This document shows positions 1-10,750 of a DNA stretch of 28,605 nucleotides, piece after piece. A program made the translations under genes and the position numbers. Source of the stretch: Ophiosphaerella korrae (Eukaryota; Ascomycota; Dothideomycetes; Pleosporales; Phaeosphaeriaceae); contig JALNQF010000459.1 of NCBI GenBank assembly GCA_028456385.1, positions 1 to 28,605 of the forward strand, read 5' to 3'. How positions within the stretch are numbered: position 1 is the first letter of the stretch; the number at the start of each line of letters is the position of its first letter. Under the pieces are notes generated by a model, which saw nothing but the letters and a program-made list of their open reading frames with translations, did no database searches and had not been told where the DNA came from.

Positions 1-125
1 AACTTAGTTTACTACTTTAAGATACTTTTAGCTTAGATTTATAAGATATTAAGAGAGCTTAGTAGCTATAAATATAATATCTAGTTATACTATTATTACT
101 ATATATAAGATAGATCTTGTTTACT
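1..125. other. RIPed AT-rich flank, unassigned
   Basis: AT-rich sequence with no CpA dinucleotide and very frequent TpA, typical of RIP. No protein motif or repeat partner was found in the window. With 528-1752 it forms the target into which the solo LTR at 131-522 inserted, so the two pieces were once contiguous. Confidence 0.5.
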
Positions 126-130
126 CTTAG
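126..130. repeat. Target site duplication CTTAG, left copy
   Basis: CTTAG directly precedes the solo LTR and is repeated exactly at 523-527, directly after it. Five-base duplications are usual for Ty3/Gypsy integrases. Confidence 0.75.
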
Positions 131-522
131 TGTAATAGGCTTCCTATTGTTAACTATAGTAACCTATTATTATAAGTACTAGTAAATTAAAAGTTAATAG
201 TAAAAGCTTATAGATTAATCTATAATAACTATAAATAATAGAAGATATCTTATAACTATCTTGTATTAGCGTTCTATAGTTAAAGGATTAAATTACTAAT
301 ACTATCCTAATAATATACATTTCTATTAACTATATACTTATACCTCTTTAGCAACTTTATAACTTTATATTTACTAAGATTATAAATTTATAAATTTGTT
401 ACGTATCTCTATTATAATTAGTTTCCTAATTAAGTTTATTTCTCTATAAGTTATATACGTTGTTATCTTCTATAGTAGAGCTAATTAGCTCTATCTAATT
501 TTCTCTTGTTATAGTCGTAATA
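131..522 (-). repeat. Solo LTR of the Y family
   Basis: This 392-bp block starts TGTAATAG and ends TAATA (TAACA before RIP). It aligns along its length with the LTR at 26536-26977. Shared tracts include the stretch around 'gattactaatactatcctaa', 'tttactaagatt', 'tctctattataa' and the 'ttctcttgttatag' end. It is about 50 bp shorter than that copy, partly because it lacks one of the two 54-bp repeats. CTTAG flanks it on both sides and no internal coding region is attached, so it is a solo LTR, presumably left by recombination between the two LTRs of a full element. Orientation is set from the 26536 copy, which is the 3' LTR of a minus-strand element. Confidence 0.8.
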
Positions 523-527
523 CTTAG
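523..527. repeat. Target site duplication CTTAG, right copy
   Basis: Exact match of 126-130 on the other side of the solo LTR. Confidence 0.75.
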
Positions 528-1752
528 TAGTTTTTAATTTTATATTTTAAAGCTTTTTATTTACTTAGCTATAGCTTTTCTACTAGTAATAAAGTTACTA
601 GAAAGCTTATAGAGCTTATAAGATTAAACTTTTTTACTATCCTTTTAATATACTTATTATAAATAAGTATATTAGTTTAATCTAGCTAACTCTATATTAC
701 TTATATACCTAAGAACTAGCTTACTAGGCCTTTATCTTCTATATTATACGCTTATTTAATTCTTTTAATAATTTAGTAAGCTTTTAATTAGTATATTTTA
801 TAATATATTACTAATATATTATTAATATAGAAAAAAAAGTATTTAACGCTCTATATTACAAAATAAGTATAGCTCTTTTTTTAAAACTATAAAACTAGCT
901 TATTTAAGTATTCTTAAAAGTTCTTTATATAAAAAGAGTAGTAAGTCTTTTAAGCTATATAGTAATAAATAATTATAGTAAAAAAATAGTACGAAGGAGA
1001 GGATTATATAATCCTAAGATTACTTACTAAAGTAATAAGGTACTAGATTATTAGTCTTACTAATCCTTAAGTATATAGAGTTAATTATATATAGCTCTAT
1101 ACTAAGATAGTAGTCTAATTAACTTCTTACTTATATATAGATTATTTTTTATACTTCTATTTTCTATTATAGTTATAAGCTTAGTACTTTAAGACTATAA
1201 ATTAGATTCTCTCTATATAATTTTACTTACTAAGAGCTAAAAGAATAATTATTCTACTCTAAAAAAGTGCTCCTTAAATATAAGTAATAATAATAAGATT
1301 ACTATAAGTAATATACTCCTTAAAAGTTAATTAAACTAGTTTAATTAGTTTACGAAACTTAAATCTTATATATAAGATAAGATAATCTAGGATTAGATTA
1401 ATCTAGAAGGTATTATAGTTCTACTAATAGATAAGTAAGAGCTAGAGTATCTAGAGCTTCTTTTAATCCTAACTACTACTAAAGAGTAATAAAAAGATTA
1501 TAAAAAAGTATAGATTAAGTATATTACTTAAGAAGCTATATAAAAATTTATTCTTAGTAATTAAAATAAAGATATATAAAAGTATAAACTTATATTAGTA
1601 AAATAGATAAGATAAGTAGAAAAGCTAAATAATATTAAGAAATAGATTAATAAAACTATCTAATTTAATCTTTTAACTTTATATTATAGTAGTAACAAAG
1701 GAAATCAAGATAGAACTAATTAGTCCTAACTTAATTACTAACGAAGTAAAGG
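528..1752. other. RIPed unassigned segment with a possible plus-strand coding trace
   Basis: Strongly AT-rich, TpA-rich sequence between the solo LTR and element C. From about 1290 to 1720 one plus-strand frame reads as lysine-, glutamine- and asparagine-rich protein whose stops are all TAA/TAG, which CAA/CAG codons give after RIP. It could be the remains of a gag-like gene of an older element, but no knuckle, catalytic motif or family signature was recognised. RIP makes such frames common by chance. Nothing identifiable was seen in 528-1290. Confidence 0.3.
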
Positions 1753-1898
1753 TATAAGGTAGACTTTACGTAAGATAACTTAATAAAGTAGTTTTAACAA
1801 TTAACTAAAAAGAGTAAATAGTAAATAAAGCTATCTAAGTAAGTACTAGGGATATATACCTAGTAGCTTACTAAGCGCTAACTAAAAGTAGAAAGGTA
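1753..1898 (-). repeat. Element C 3' LTR
   Basis: Matches 23801-23946 over its whole length with about five differences, nearly all C/T or G/A. On the plus strand both start TATAAGGTAGAC and run to GAAAGGTA, and the shared tract continues two bases further. Ends TA...TA are what TG...CA becomes after RIP. It contains the palindrome-like 'ctaggtatatatacctag', still intact in the other copy. At about 146 bp it is short for a fungal Gypsy LTR. Confidence 0.75.
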
Positions 1899-2880
1899 GT
1901 AGTAGTAGTAGTTAGAGTTAAAGAGGTTAACTATTTTTAGAGTTAAAATCGTTATTTATAGAGTATAGAGCTAAGGTTTTTACTAATTTTAGTATAAAAT
2001 TAAGACCTACGCAACTTCTATATATAAAACGTGTTAACTATAAATCTTTTTTTACTACTTCTACTCTACGCTAATAAAATTAAACCTAAAAGTATTTATA
2101 TATAGTATAAGAGAAAGTAAAGTTAATACTACTAAGTAACTTAATAGCGCTAGATCTCTATATAAGTACTTACTATAGATATAGGCTTTACGATAAGTAG
2201 GTTTATTAATATAAGGGACCTAGTAAGCCTAATATTTATAAGTATTAAGAAGTAAGTAGCGTAGAGTAGCCCTAGCTAGGAATTTAGTAGCTAGTTATAA
2301 ATTCTATAATAGTAAACTAGACCTATATATAACTAGTTATAAGAGAGCGTAGTAGTTGTAGCTATAGTAGTAGAGTAGGCCCTAACCTAAAAAGAGTCCT
2401 ACGCTTACTAGCTAAGGTAAACTATTCCTACTATTTTTGTACTATAATTTAGCTTTAGCTAGTAGTAAAGTTTTTTAATTACGCCTTAGATGGTATTTTT
2501 ACGCCTACTAATAGCTAAAGTACTCTACTAGGTTATATTTTTATTAAGCTCTATTTTAAGTATATAGTTAGTATTTTAAGCTTCTTTAAGTAGTTCTAGT
2601 AAAAGTAAAAGGTAGTAATTACGCCTTATAAGAGGCTTTTTTATACCTATTAATAGTTTTAGGCTTATCTAAGTAGTTCTAGTAAAGGCTAAAGGTAGTA
2701 ATTATACCTTAAAAAAGCTTTTTTATACCTATTAGTAAGTTAAGATACTTTAATAGGTTACGTCTTTATTAAGGCTCTATTTTTTAGGTATACGTAGAGT
2801 TAGTAGTTTAGCTTTCTCTAGGTAGTTCTAGTAAAATTTAAAAGTAGCTTTATATTTTATAAATTCTTCTACTAGCTCCT
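1899..2880 (-). pseudogene. Element C tail after the chromodomain, repeat-containing
   Basis: About 1 kb lies between the chromodomain and the 3' LTR of element C. It holds degenerate repeats, best seen as an 83-bp pair at 2581-2746, with partial copies before and after. It could be a C-terminal extension of the pol polyprotein or an extra gene on the opposite strand. Both strands can be read once RIP stops are ignored, so neither is established. No polypurine tract is evident beside the 3' LTR. Confidence 0.35.
2581..2746. repeat. 83-bp degenerate tandem repeat, two full copies
   Basis: Copy one starts at 2581 (cttctttaagtagttctag) and copy two at 2664 (cttatctaagtagttctag), an offset of 83 bp. 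Both continue through 'aaaggtagtaatta', 'cctta' and 'gcttttttatacctatta'. A further partial copy starts at 2812 (ctttctctaggtagttctag). Related sequence lies at about 2460-2515, with a second repeated block between (2515-2580 and about 2740-2811). Because 83 is not a multiple of three, a protein repeat would change frame from copy to copy. Confidence 0.65.
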
Positions 2881-4575
2881 ATATAGGTTTATTATAGTTA
2901 GTCTAGTAGACTAAGTAGTACTATCTTACGTATTTTCTACGCTCTTTAAAGCGTACGTCTAAGATAGCTTCTACTAGGTATTCTTTATATACGCTACTAG
3001 TTTCTTTATTAGTAATAATAATAGAAATTAGCTATAGTAAGTCTTAATCTAGTAAAAGCTTCTAATTTCTAGGGTATAAGAGTTTTAGAGAGAAGACTAG
3101 GAATATACCTTTACTTAGTATTTCTTAGAGTAGTACTAGCTTATATACTCTACTATTGTAGATAACTCTTTTTATAAGGTATAGGCTTACTTATTAGTAG
3201 TTTAATTTTAGGGTTAGCTAAGTAGTTCTCTAATTAGCTATACTAATATAGGCTTAAGTACTAACTTTATATACTAGTCTACTTTAGTAAAAAGTATTAG
3301 CTTAAGCTACTTACTTTTATTATACCTAGAGTATTTTTTCTTTAAAGTAGGCTACTAGGTTACTATAAGTATTAAGTAGCTTGTTAGCTTATATATATTA
3401 GTTATATTAAGCTAGGTTTAGTTAATCTTTATTATTTTTACTAGAGTATATACTACTATAGAGGTAATACCCTAGATCTACAAGAAATAAGGTTATCCTA
3501 ATAGATATATTAATAGTGTTATTTACTTAGAACTTAGCTATATATAGCTAGGCTACCTAGATATCTTACGCGTAGTTAACGTATTACCTTAGAAAGATCT
3601 CTAGAGCTTAATTTACTCGCTTAGTTTAGCTATTAGTTTCTAAGTAGTAGGTAGTTAAGAGCTTTTATATAATATAGAGGTATTTATATATATAGTACTA
3701 AAACTAGCTAATAAAAGTTATCTCTCTATTAAATATAATATTTATTAAGACTCTATAAAGCTTAAAAATAGATATAAAATATTAGGTAGCTTCTTTAAGT
3801 TTTAGAGACTTATAAAAGAAGAAATAGTATCTTTTTATAAAGTAGTAGTAAATTACTAAGATATATTTATAAATCTAGCTACTATTTTTACTAGCTAGTA
3901 AGGCTTAAATATAGTCTACTAAGATATTAGTCTAGAGTACGTAGAGAATTAGTATAGGTTAGAAGTAACTAAGTTTACTATCTTATAGGTTCTTTATATA
4001 GTAGTAGATTAGGTATATAATATAAAATTACTTAATAGCTTAGAGTATCTTTAGCTAATAATAGTACTTATATATTAGATATAGCGTACTATAAAGTCTT
4101 TTATAGCTTACTAACTAATAACTATGGTATAAATTAAAGATTTAGTAGTATAGATAGATATTTAAGAAGATATATAGATATGTTTTATTAACTTAAAAGT
4201 CTTTTTCTTTTCTTAATCTAGTAGAGCTAATATTAGTATATAAGAAGTAGTATCTTACTTTATAGAAGGCTTTTAATAGTTTTTATTATCTACTATCTAT
4301 AGTAGTAAATATAGCTTAGGCTACGTAGTTTTCTAAGTACGCTATATCTAGTAATTCTTCTATTAGGCGTAGGTTAATAATATATAGTAGGAGTTCTAGG
4401 TCTAGTTCTCTATTATAGAGTAGTAGAAAATCCTCTAGTAAGTTTACTAATATAGGTTTTATTCCTATAATATAGTAAAAGTAGGTATATACTATAGTAG
4501 CTTATTCTAGCGTAAATCTATCTAGCTTTTATAAGTCTACAAAGCTTAAAGCGTAAATTACTATATCTAGTATAG
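2881..4575 (-). pseudogene. Element C pol, 3' part: integrase and chromodomain
   Basis: The RIPed minus-strand frame reads as a Ty3/Gypsy integrase core. A 'YILVI.YFTKR'-like stretch lies around 3820-3885. The second catalytic-Asp region, 'IISNRE' followed by 'FISQF' (S-D-R-G/E-x-x-F-x-S before RIP), is at about 3715-3745. The 'AYHPETDGQTERVNQALE'-like glutamate region is at about 3600-3655. A 'VNYAQD...VAQL.IAEF' and 'NNTIN.S' stretch follows to about 3500. Further downstream a 'YYLVYQT.Y..P'-like stretch at about 2890-2935 fits a degenerate chromodomain. The gene continues at 18413 on the far side of element B. Function when intact: integration of element cDNA, with the chromodomain biasing target choice. 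Confidence 0.75.
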
Positions 4576-4580
4576 GTTTT
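4576..4580. repeat. Target site duplication GTTTT, left copy (element B)
   Basis: GTTTT directly before the left LTR of element B. The identical GTTTT is at 18408-18412, directly after the right LTR. Confidence 0.85.
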
Positions 4581-5022
4581 TATTAAGTCTTTAGAACTAA
4601 TAAAAGTAATAAAAGTAAGTAAGCTTTTATAAGATAGGTAAGGTTAATAAATAAGTTAGTTACTTAACTTAATTAATAATTAGCTCTTATTAGAGTATTA
4701 TAAAGTATATAAGTATTAATAGATAGATAAGAATCTAATTAAAGTATTAGTTGTAATACTCTATTAAGATAAGAAGTAAAGAAAAGATTAAATATAATAG
4801 TCTATAAAGGTCTATTAATGTTTCTATATACTTACTATCTAGTATTTATTTCTAAGCGCTTACTCTAGAGCGTTTACTCTAGAGTACTTATTCTAGAGTA
4901 TTTACTCTAGAGTGTTTACTCTAGAGCGTTTACTACTAAATAGTTATATATTCTACTACGCTATATTACTTAGCTTAATTGCGTATAATATAATAGCTTA
5001 CCTACTACTTAGTATTATAATA
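4581..5022 (-). repeat. Element B 3' LTR
   Basis: On the plus strand it starts TATTAAGTCTTTAGAAC and ends CTTAGTATTATAATA. It is near-identical to 17966-18407 and, inverted, to 10197-10639 and 16572-17014. The TG...CA ends have become TA...TA by RIP. It carries the 14-bp array at 4856-4925. The polypurine tract follows at 5023, which makes this the 3' LTR of a minus-strand element. Confidence 0.92.
4856..4925. repeat. Five 14-bp units around TCTAGA in the LTR
   Basis: Five consecutive 14-bp units of the form GYRYTTAYTCTAGA, starting gcgcttactctaga at 4856, and ending in a partial gcgtttactac. Each unit carries the palindrome TCTAGA, often extended to CTCTAGAG. The same array of five units occurs in the other three LTRs of this family. 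Its place in the U3-like half of the LTR would suit tandem regulatory protein sites, but that is inference. Confidence 0.8.
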
Positions 5023-5036
5023 CTATCCTCTTTTCT
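5023..5036 (-). other. Element B polypurine tract
   Basis: On the minus strand this reads as a purine tract, AAGAAAAGAGGATAG, directly abutting the 3' LTR. It corresponds to the AAAAAAGAGGAATAG tract next to the 3' LTR of element A. It is the expected plus-strand primer of reverse transcription. Confidence 0.75.
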
Positions 5037-5109
5037 TACACTAAGTCTATCTTTAGGCCTAGGCCTCTATTAGCTAGGTCTAGCTTATAAGTAGTTTACC
5101 CTACCTTCT

Positions 5110-5640
5110 AGTTAAAAACTATCTTACTATAATATTACCTTTCTTATAATTTAATAGACTTTATCTCTTATTAGAAATCTTTACTATAAACTATATTTCT
5201 AAAGCACTTTATCTATATTATTTTCTTTTAGGTATTCTTTACTTTATTATACTAGATTTTACTTTTAAGTATACTAAGTATACTTATATAAAGTGTCCTT
5301 ATATTAGTATAACTTAGAAGTCTCTTAATTAAACTTATAAATAGTTTTATAAAAAGGTTAATAATAATAAAAAACTTCTTACTATTATTATTACTTATTT
5401 ACTATGTAATAAGAAAATATTAAAATCTACTAAAGAGCGTACTTATTATAAGGCCTTAGCCTAGTATTAGAGTTAGAGTAAGAAGGTAATAAGGGCTTAG
5501 CGTAGGTTCTTAACTATTCTACTACTACTATTAATATTACTTCCTCTTCTACTATCTAGTCTACTATTAGCTTATTAGATAAATTTATTATAACTAAGGG
5601 CGCTTTATAGGCTCTATATAGTTAGGTTTATTATAAAACT
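5110..5640 (+). pseudogene. Possible extra gene convergent to pol in element B
   Basis: This is the counterpart of 15960-16490 in element A and lies between the end of pol and the polypurine tract. On the plus strand, antisense to B pol, it can be read as a lysine-rich protein containing 'FYKKVNNNKKLLTIII', 'NKKILKSTKERT' and, after a frame change, 'ISLLDKFIITKGAL'. All stops are TAA/TAG. Compared with A it has lost one base near 5460 ('gccttag-cctag' against 'gccttatacctag'), which breaks this frame. The protein was not recognised. The alternative is non-coding 3' sequence or a pol tail on the other strand. Confidence 0.35.
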
Positions 5641-5689
5641 TTCTTCTACTAATATATCTATTATATCCTAGCTATAGCTTTATATATCT

Positions 5690-8600
5690 TATATATCCTA
5701 GTATATTATACTTATTTCTTACTTTCTTAAGTATCTACTAACAATTCTATAGATTAGCTTTAAGTTCTTATATATTTTTACTTACTAAGTAGCTTTTCTA
5801 TTTTACTAGCTACTCTTAGAGAAACTATATACTTTAAAAGGCGTTACGTCCTATCTTTTAATATCTTTATAGGTCTCTAACTTTAAACTTATTATCCTCT
5901 TCCTTCTAATATTAGAATTATTACTATACTAGTATTTTTAGCTTAGCTAGTTCTAGTAGGCTTATATAAAACTTAGGGTATACCTTAGTATCTTTAGGTA
6001 GTTCTAGTGTTTTTATTACTAGCTTATTGTCTTCTTTAACTAAAAATAGTCTAACCTTAATATAGTCTAGTCTTTTACTAGGTTACTTAGTCTATAGATT
6101 CTTTATATAAAGATACGCTTTATCCCCTTCTTTTAGCTAAGGTACTATTTTTTATTTTTAATTAATATATAAAATACTTTATTTTTAAGCTTTCTCTAGT
6201 TTTTATCTTATCTTATTATAAAGTTTTTATAAATCTTTAACTCTAACTAATACTACTTCTATCTTAGGTCCTAGTAGTATTCTCTTAAATAAATTAAGGT
6301 ATATCCTATAGTTTGTAAAATATAGTATTTTACTTATTACTTCTAAGTACTTGTTGTTATATACTAATTGTACTATAGGTAATAGTAATACCTAATTATT
6401 CTACTTCTAATTACTATAAATTCTAAGGTATATCTTTAATAATCTATTAGTCTACTCTATCTATCTATCTATTTATAGATAATAGGCTTTTAATAGCTTC
6501 TTTTTTATCCCTATTACTATAAATAGTATTGTCTAGTAATTAGATATAAAAAGCTTATCTTTATCGCTAATAATACTTTTTAGTATCTTATACCTTTATA
6601 TTAGTACGTTTAGTAGTACGTGTCCTAGTTAATCTATATTATAGTTGCTTTAGAATTTCTCTATCTTAGTATATTTTATAAATTAGTCTATAATTACTAT
6701 TATTATATTATATCCTATTCTTATTACTAGATCTTTTAACGTTAGTAGTCCTATAATAAAGTCTATTGTAATATCTATTTATAGTTCTTTTAGTATCTTA
6801 ATTACTTATATTTCTTTATAAGGTAAATATATCTTATATATCTATACGTAATAACTTAGGCTAATAGCTAAGCTGTTACGCACAACGTTAGAGGTAATAA
6901 GACGTATAGGCCTTTTAGCCTATATATAGAATTAAGTATATATAATATATACTCCTACGACGTATAGAGGAGGACATAAATAAATACCCTTTACTTTTCC
7001 TTACTTAACTCTATACGCTAGCGTATCCTAGTTTCTCTATAAGCCTCTATAGTAAACGAAGCCCTATTAATATTATACTTATTTTTCTAGTAATTTATAT
7101 ATTTTTTAATAAACTACGTTACTTTCTCTTTTATCTTACTAAATCTATAGTCCCTCTAGATTAGTTCTATAGTTTATATAATCTCTTAGTACTTATATAC
7201 TAGGTTATTATAGTATTATTATATAATTACTTCTTATAATTCTTTTAGAACTTTATTTGTAATCCTAACTAAGTTATTAATTTCTTGTTCCTTTACTAGT
7301 TATATGTTTAGTACTAGGTATCCTTATCTATTATCTTGTAGTATAGCTTCTTTTACTACTTATCTTTTTTTTATAATATTGTGTTTTTAGCTAAGTACGT
7401 CTACTTAGCTATTTTTCTTACTTAGTACGTACTAAATCTTAAATTTATACTATCCTAGTAGTTCTAACTATTATATCTACTTATCTTTTAACTTCTTACT
7501 TATTATAAAGTATATTAGGTTCTTATAATCTATCTTAATAATTACTTCTACTATACTTTTAGTATACGCTCTCTAATATTTAAGTATATTAACTATTATA
7601 AGTAGCTCCTTATTATATATATTATATCTTTCTTCTTATTCTATAAACTTCTCTAAATAATATATAATTAGATACTATTTCTTTTTATACTCTTATAGCG
7701 CTATTACTCTATAAGCTAGATTAGATATATCTATTTTAATCACTAAGGTCTTATTACTATAAAATTACTTTAGAACTAGTAGTATAATATAGGCTTACTT
7801 AAGTTCCTTATAAGCTTATTTCTACTCTACTCTTTATTCCTATATTATATCTTTTTTTGTAAGCTTTATAAGTAGTAGTACTTTCTTAAAAAATCTCTCT
7901 ATAAAGTATTAGTTAAAGTTAATTAATCTTAAGAATAATTATACGTCTTTAACTATCTTAGGTTCCTTCTATTTCTTTACTACTTTAATCTTTTCTTAGC
8001 TTATCTTAACTTTATTAATACCTATTATATATTTTAGAAACTTTACTTCTATTTTATACTATTTATACTTCTCTAGCTTTAGTTATAAGTTGTATTAGTC
8101 TAAGTACTATAGTACTATTATTACTTACTCTACTTACTTACTTTCTTCTTTAGAATATATTAGTATATTATCTAGGTACGCTATAATAAACTTATCTAAG
8201 TATTCTTATAATATATTATTAATTAGTCTAACGAGTATTACTATATACTTATAATATCTATAGTGTATTTAGAACGCTATCTTCTACTCTTTACTTACCT
8301 TAATTTATATTAGGTAGTATCTATCTTTTAGGTCTAGCTTTATAAAAATTTTAGCTTAGCTTAGCCTATCTTAGAGTTTATCTATATTTAGTAGTAGGTA
8401 TTAGTCTTTTACTATAATATTGTTTAGTTTTTAGTAGTCTACGTATATTCTTAGTAGTCTTTTCTTTTTTAGTATAAAGAGAATTAGAAATCTTACTAAT
8501 AATAAGGATTCTTGTATATATCCTTTTTTTAGGTCTCTATTTAGTTTTTCTTAGAGTATTACTAATTTACTTTCTATTAATTAATAAATAAGCTTAAAAG

Positions 8601-10196
8601 GTAGCTTTTTTCTTTCTTATAACATAATTATATAGTCTTAGAGTTAGTACTTAGGTAATACTAGTATATCTATCTCTTTAATAAACAAGTAGCTAAACTT
8701 CTTATATTATTCTAGGATTTTAGGAGTTACGCGTTACTCTTCTACTCCTACTTCTTAGCCTAGCGCCTTACTAGTACTTATAGAGTTACTTATTCTCTCT
8801 TAATAAGTTACTATTAAAGCTACTCTCTTATATAGTACCTTCTTATCTACTATTAAACGCTACTAATACGTAGGCTTAGATCTACGTGCGTCTTCGTAGT
8901 TTCTAAACAAGAGGTTCTAGTTTTTCTAATTAACTTTAGGATTAAACTCTTATAGCTATAGGAGTCCTAATATAACGTCCTTATTAGCTAAAACTAGTAC
9001 GTCTAAGGTAATCCTTATACTATATCCTTAAATAATAATCTCTATAGTTACTTTATTACTAATTATTAAGTTTTTTAGTATTAGCTATCTATTTGTAATA
9101 TAGATTAGATATAGTATCTTCTTTACTTATAGTTAGAGTCTTACTTATTTTACTACTTTAGGTATAATTAGGTTTATATATAACCTTAAATCTACTAATA
9201 CTTTTATTTTTTCTCTTCTTATCTTTACTAAGAGTTTAATAAGTCTTTTAGTATTAATAGTATTATAGCTTCTAGATATATATCTAGTGTTAGCTATTTA
9301 CCTAAAAAAGACTTAATTTTATAATTTTTATTATCTTTTACTAAAATCCTTAAAGTATCTTAATCTCTCTATATTATTTATACTTCTTTAGTGTATAGCT
9401 TTACTAGATTAAATTAATATATTAGTTGTTTATAAGTATCTTACTTATATTTATATCTTTTTTAGTTATACTTAGAAAGTACTTAGCTTTCTACTTATCT
9501 TATAGATATTATTTATATCTTACGTTTATATACTCTTCTTAGTTCTATTTATATCTAGATCTCTTATAAGAGAAATATCTAGATCCTATATTATTAGAAT
9601 AGTAGGTAAAGTAGTTATTATAGTAATATCCTATCTATAATAGTAGTAGATAGTTTAGGTTATATAGGTATAGCTAGTATTATAGTTCTTATATTAATAC
9701 TAAATCTATAATAATTAGCGCCTATTTATTAATAGTATATAATAATTTATATTACTATATTTACTCTACTTTATATATTTAGTATTTTTTATCTTACTAT
9801 TCTTTTACTAAGTAGTAGCTATCTACTAGTCTCTAGATTTTTTTTATAAATCTATTTTATACCTTAGTATTTTCTTACCTTAGCTCTAGTATTCTAGGTA
9901 CTATTTTGTATTTAGAGGTTTTAAGCTCTTAGTTTTCTTTTCTATTCTTATCCTAAGCTATATATACTTGCCTTCCTAGATATAGTATTATCTTGCGCCT
10001 ATACCTTATTCTTTACTAGTATAGCTAATAGTATTCTAAGGTATCTATCTTAGCTTACTTCTACTTTAGCTAATACCTCTTTTTATAGCTTTATATTCTT
10101 AGTAGTAAATTTATTACTTTTACTTTATTATTTATTATAAGGTTACTTAGCTTTATAGTAATTCTATAGTAGTTATATATTTTACTTATATCTTAC
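5690..10196 (-). pseudogene. Element B gag end and pol (protease, RT, RNase H, integrase, chromodomain)
   Basis: Minus-strand remnant of a Ty3/Gypsy polyprotein, broken throughout by RIP stops. The RT catalytic box reads AYLDNILIYS at 8152-8181, where N was D before RIP. An RNase H stretch 'KTLVIKIDISNLAYR' lies at about 7720-7770 (D-A-S before RIP). Integrase shows 'SIISDKDKLFISNY' at about 6540-6590, with the catalytic Asp still encoded, and the glutamate region near 6430-6490. Sequence matching A's chromodomain is at about 5780-5860. The upstream end, at 10196, is the insertion point of A. The missing 5' gag portion continues at 17015. It corresponds throughout to A at 11612-15890. Confidence 0.88.
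10192..10196. repeat. Target site duplication CTTAC, left copy (element A)
   Basis: CTTAC immediately before the 5' LTR of A, repeated exactly at 17015-17019 after the 3' LTR. Across the gap, B sequence resumes in register. A's own gag has the uninterrupted site as GTAAG at about 11612-11616. Confidence 0.9.
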
Positions 10197-10639
10197 TATT
10201 ACGATACTAAGTAGTAGGTAAGCTATTGTATCGCACGCAATTAGGCTAGGCAATATAGCGTAGTAGAACACGTAACTATTTAGTAGTAAACACTCTAGAG
10301 CGAACGCTCTAGAGTAAACACTCTAGAATAAGCGCTTAGGAGCGAACGCTCTAGAGTAAGCGCTTAGAAATAAACGCTAGATAGTAAGTATATAGGAACG
10401 TTAATAGACTTTTATAGACTATTGTATTTAATCTCTTTTTTACCTCTTATTCTAATAGAGTATTATATCTAATACTTTAATTAGATTCTAATCTACCTAT
10501 TAATACTTATATACCTCGTAATACTCTAATAAAAGCTAACTATTAATTAAGTTAAGTAACTCTCTTATTTATTAACCTTACCTATCTTATAGAAGCCTAC
10601 TTGCCCTTATTACTCTTACTTAGTTCTAAGGTCTTAATA
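10197..10639 (+). repeat. Element A 5' LTR
   Basis: 443 bp from TATTACGATACTAAGTAG to GGTCTTAATA, which would be TG...CA before RIP. It is the same length as the 3' LTR at 16572-17014 and aligns without obvious gaps. Most differences are C/T or G/A, for example 'tatcgcacgcaattagg' against 'tattatacgcgattagg'. It carries the 14-bp array at 10294-10363. Confidence 0.93.
10294..10363. repeat. 14-bp TCTAGA array, 5' LTR of A
   Basis: Five units of 14 bp read as TCTAGAGYGAACGC-like sequence on this strand: tctagagcgaacgc, tctagagtaaacac, tctagaataagcgc, ttaggagcgaacgc, tctagagtaagcgc. It is the inverted equivalent of 4856-4925. Confidence 0.8.
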
Positions 10640-10750
10640 TATTAAACACCCTTAAAATAAGTAATATATTAATAAATATAGACAACTAGTGTATAGAAGT
10701 AACCTATATAGCTACTTCTAAGGTTACTAAGCCTAACCTCTACTATAGAG
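10640..10750 (+). other. Element A leader after the 5' LTR
   Basis: Expected place of the primer binding site. No convincing complement to a tRNA 3' end (TGG...) is visible, which may be due to RIP. Element B lacks about 27 bp present here: A reads 'tattaaacaccc...tattaataaatatag', whereas B goes straight from its LTR into 'tattaataaatatag'. Since TATTA brackets the extra piece in A, it may be a short insertion or a slippage/deletion difference. Confidence 0.5.

Noticed and set aside
1290..1720. Plus-strand frame as a genuine gag or host gene
   Set aside because: It is open only if TAA/TAG are ignored, which holds for most frames in RIPed DNA. No domain was recognised, so it is reported only as a weak trace.
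4856..4925. CRISPR-like array
   Set aside because: The 14-bp units are contiguous with no spacers, sit inside LTRs and occur in a eukaryotic RIPed context.
4850..4930. Candidate origin or centromere repeat
   Set aside because: AT-richness and short repeats are explained by RIP and LTR structure. There is no long satellite array.
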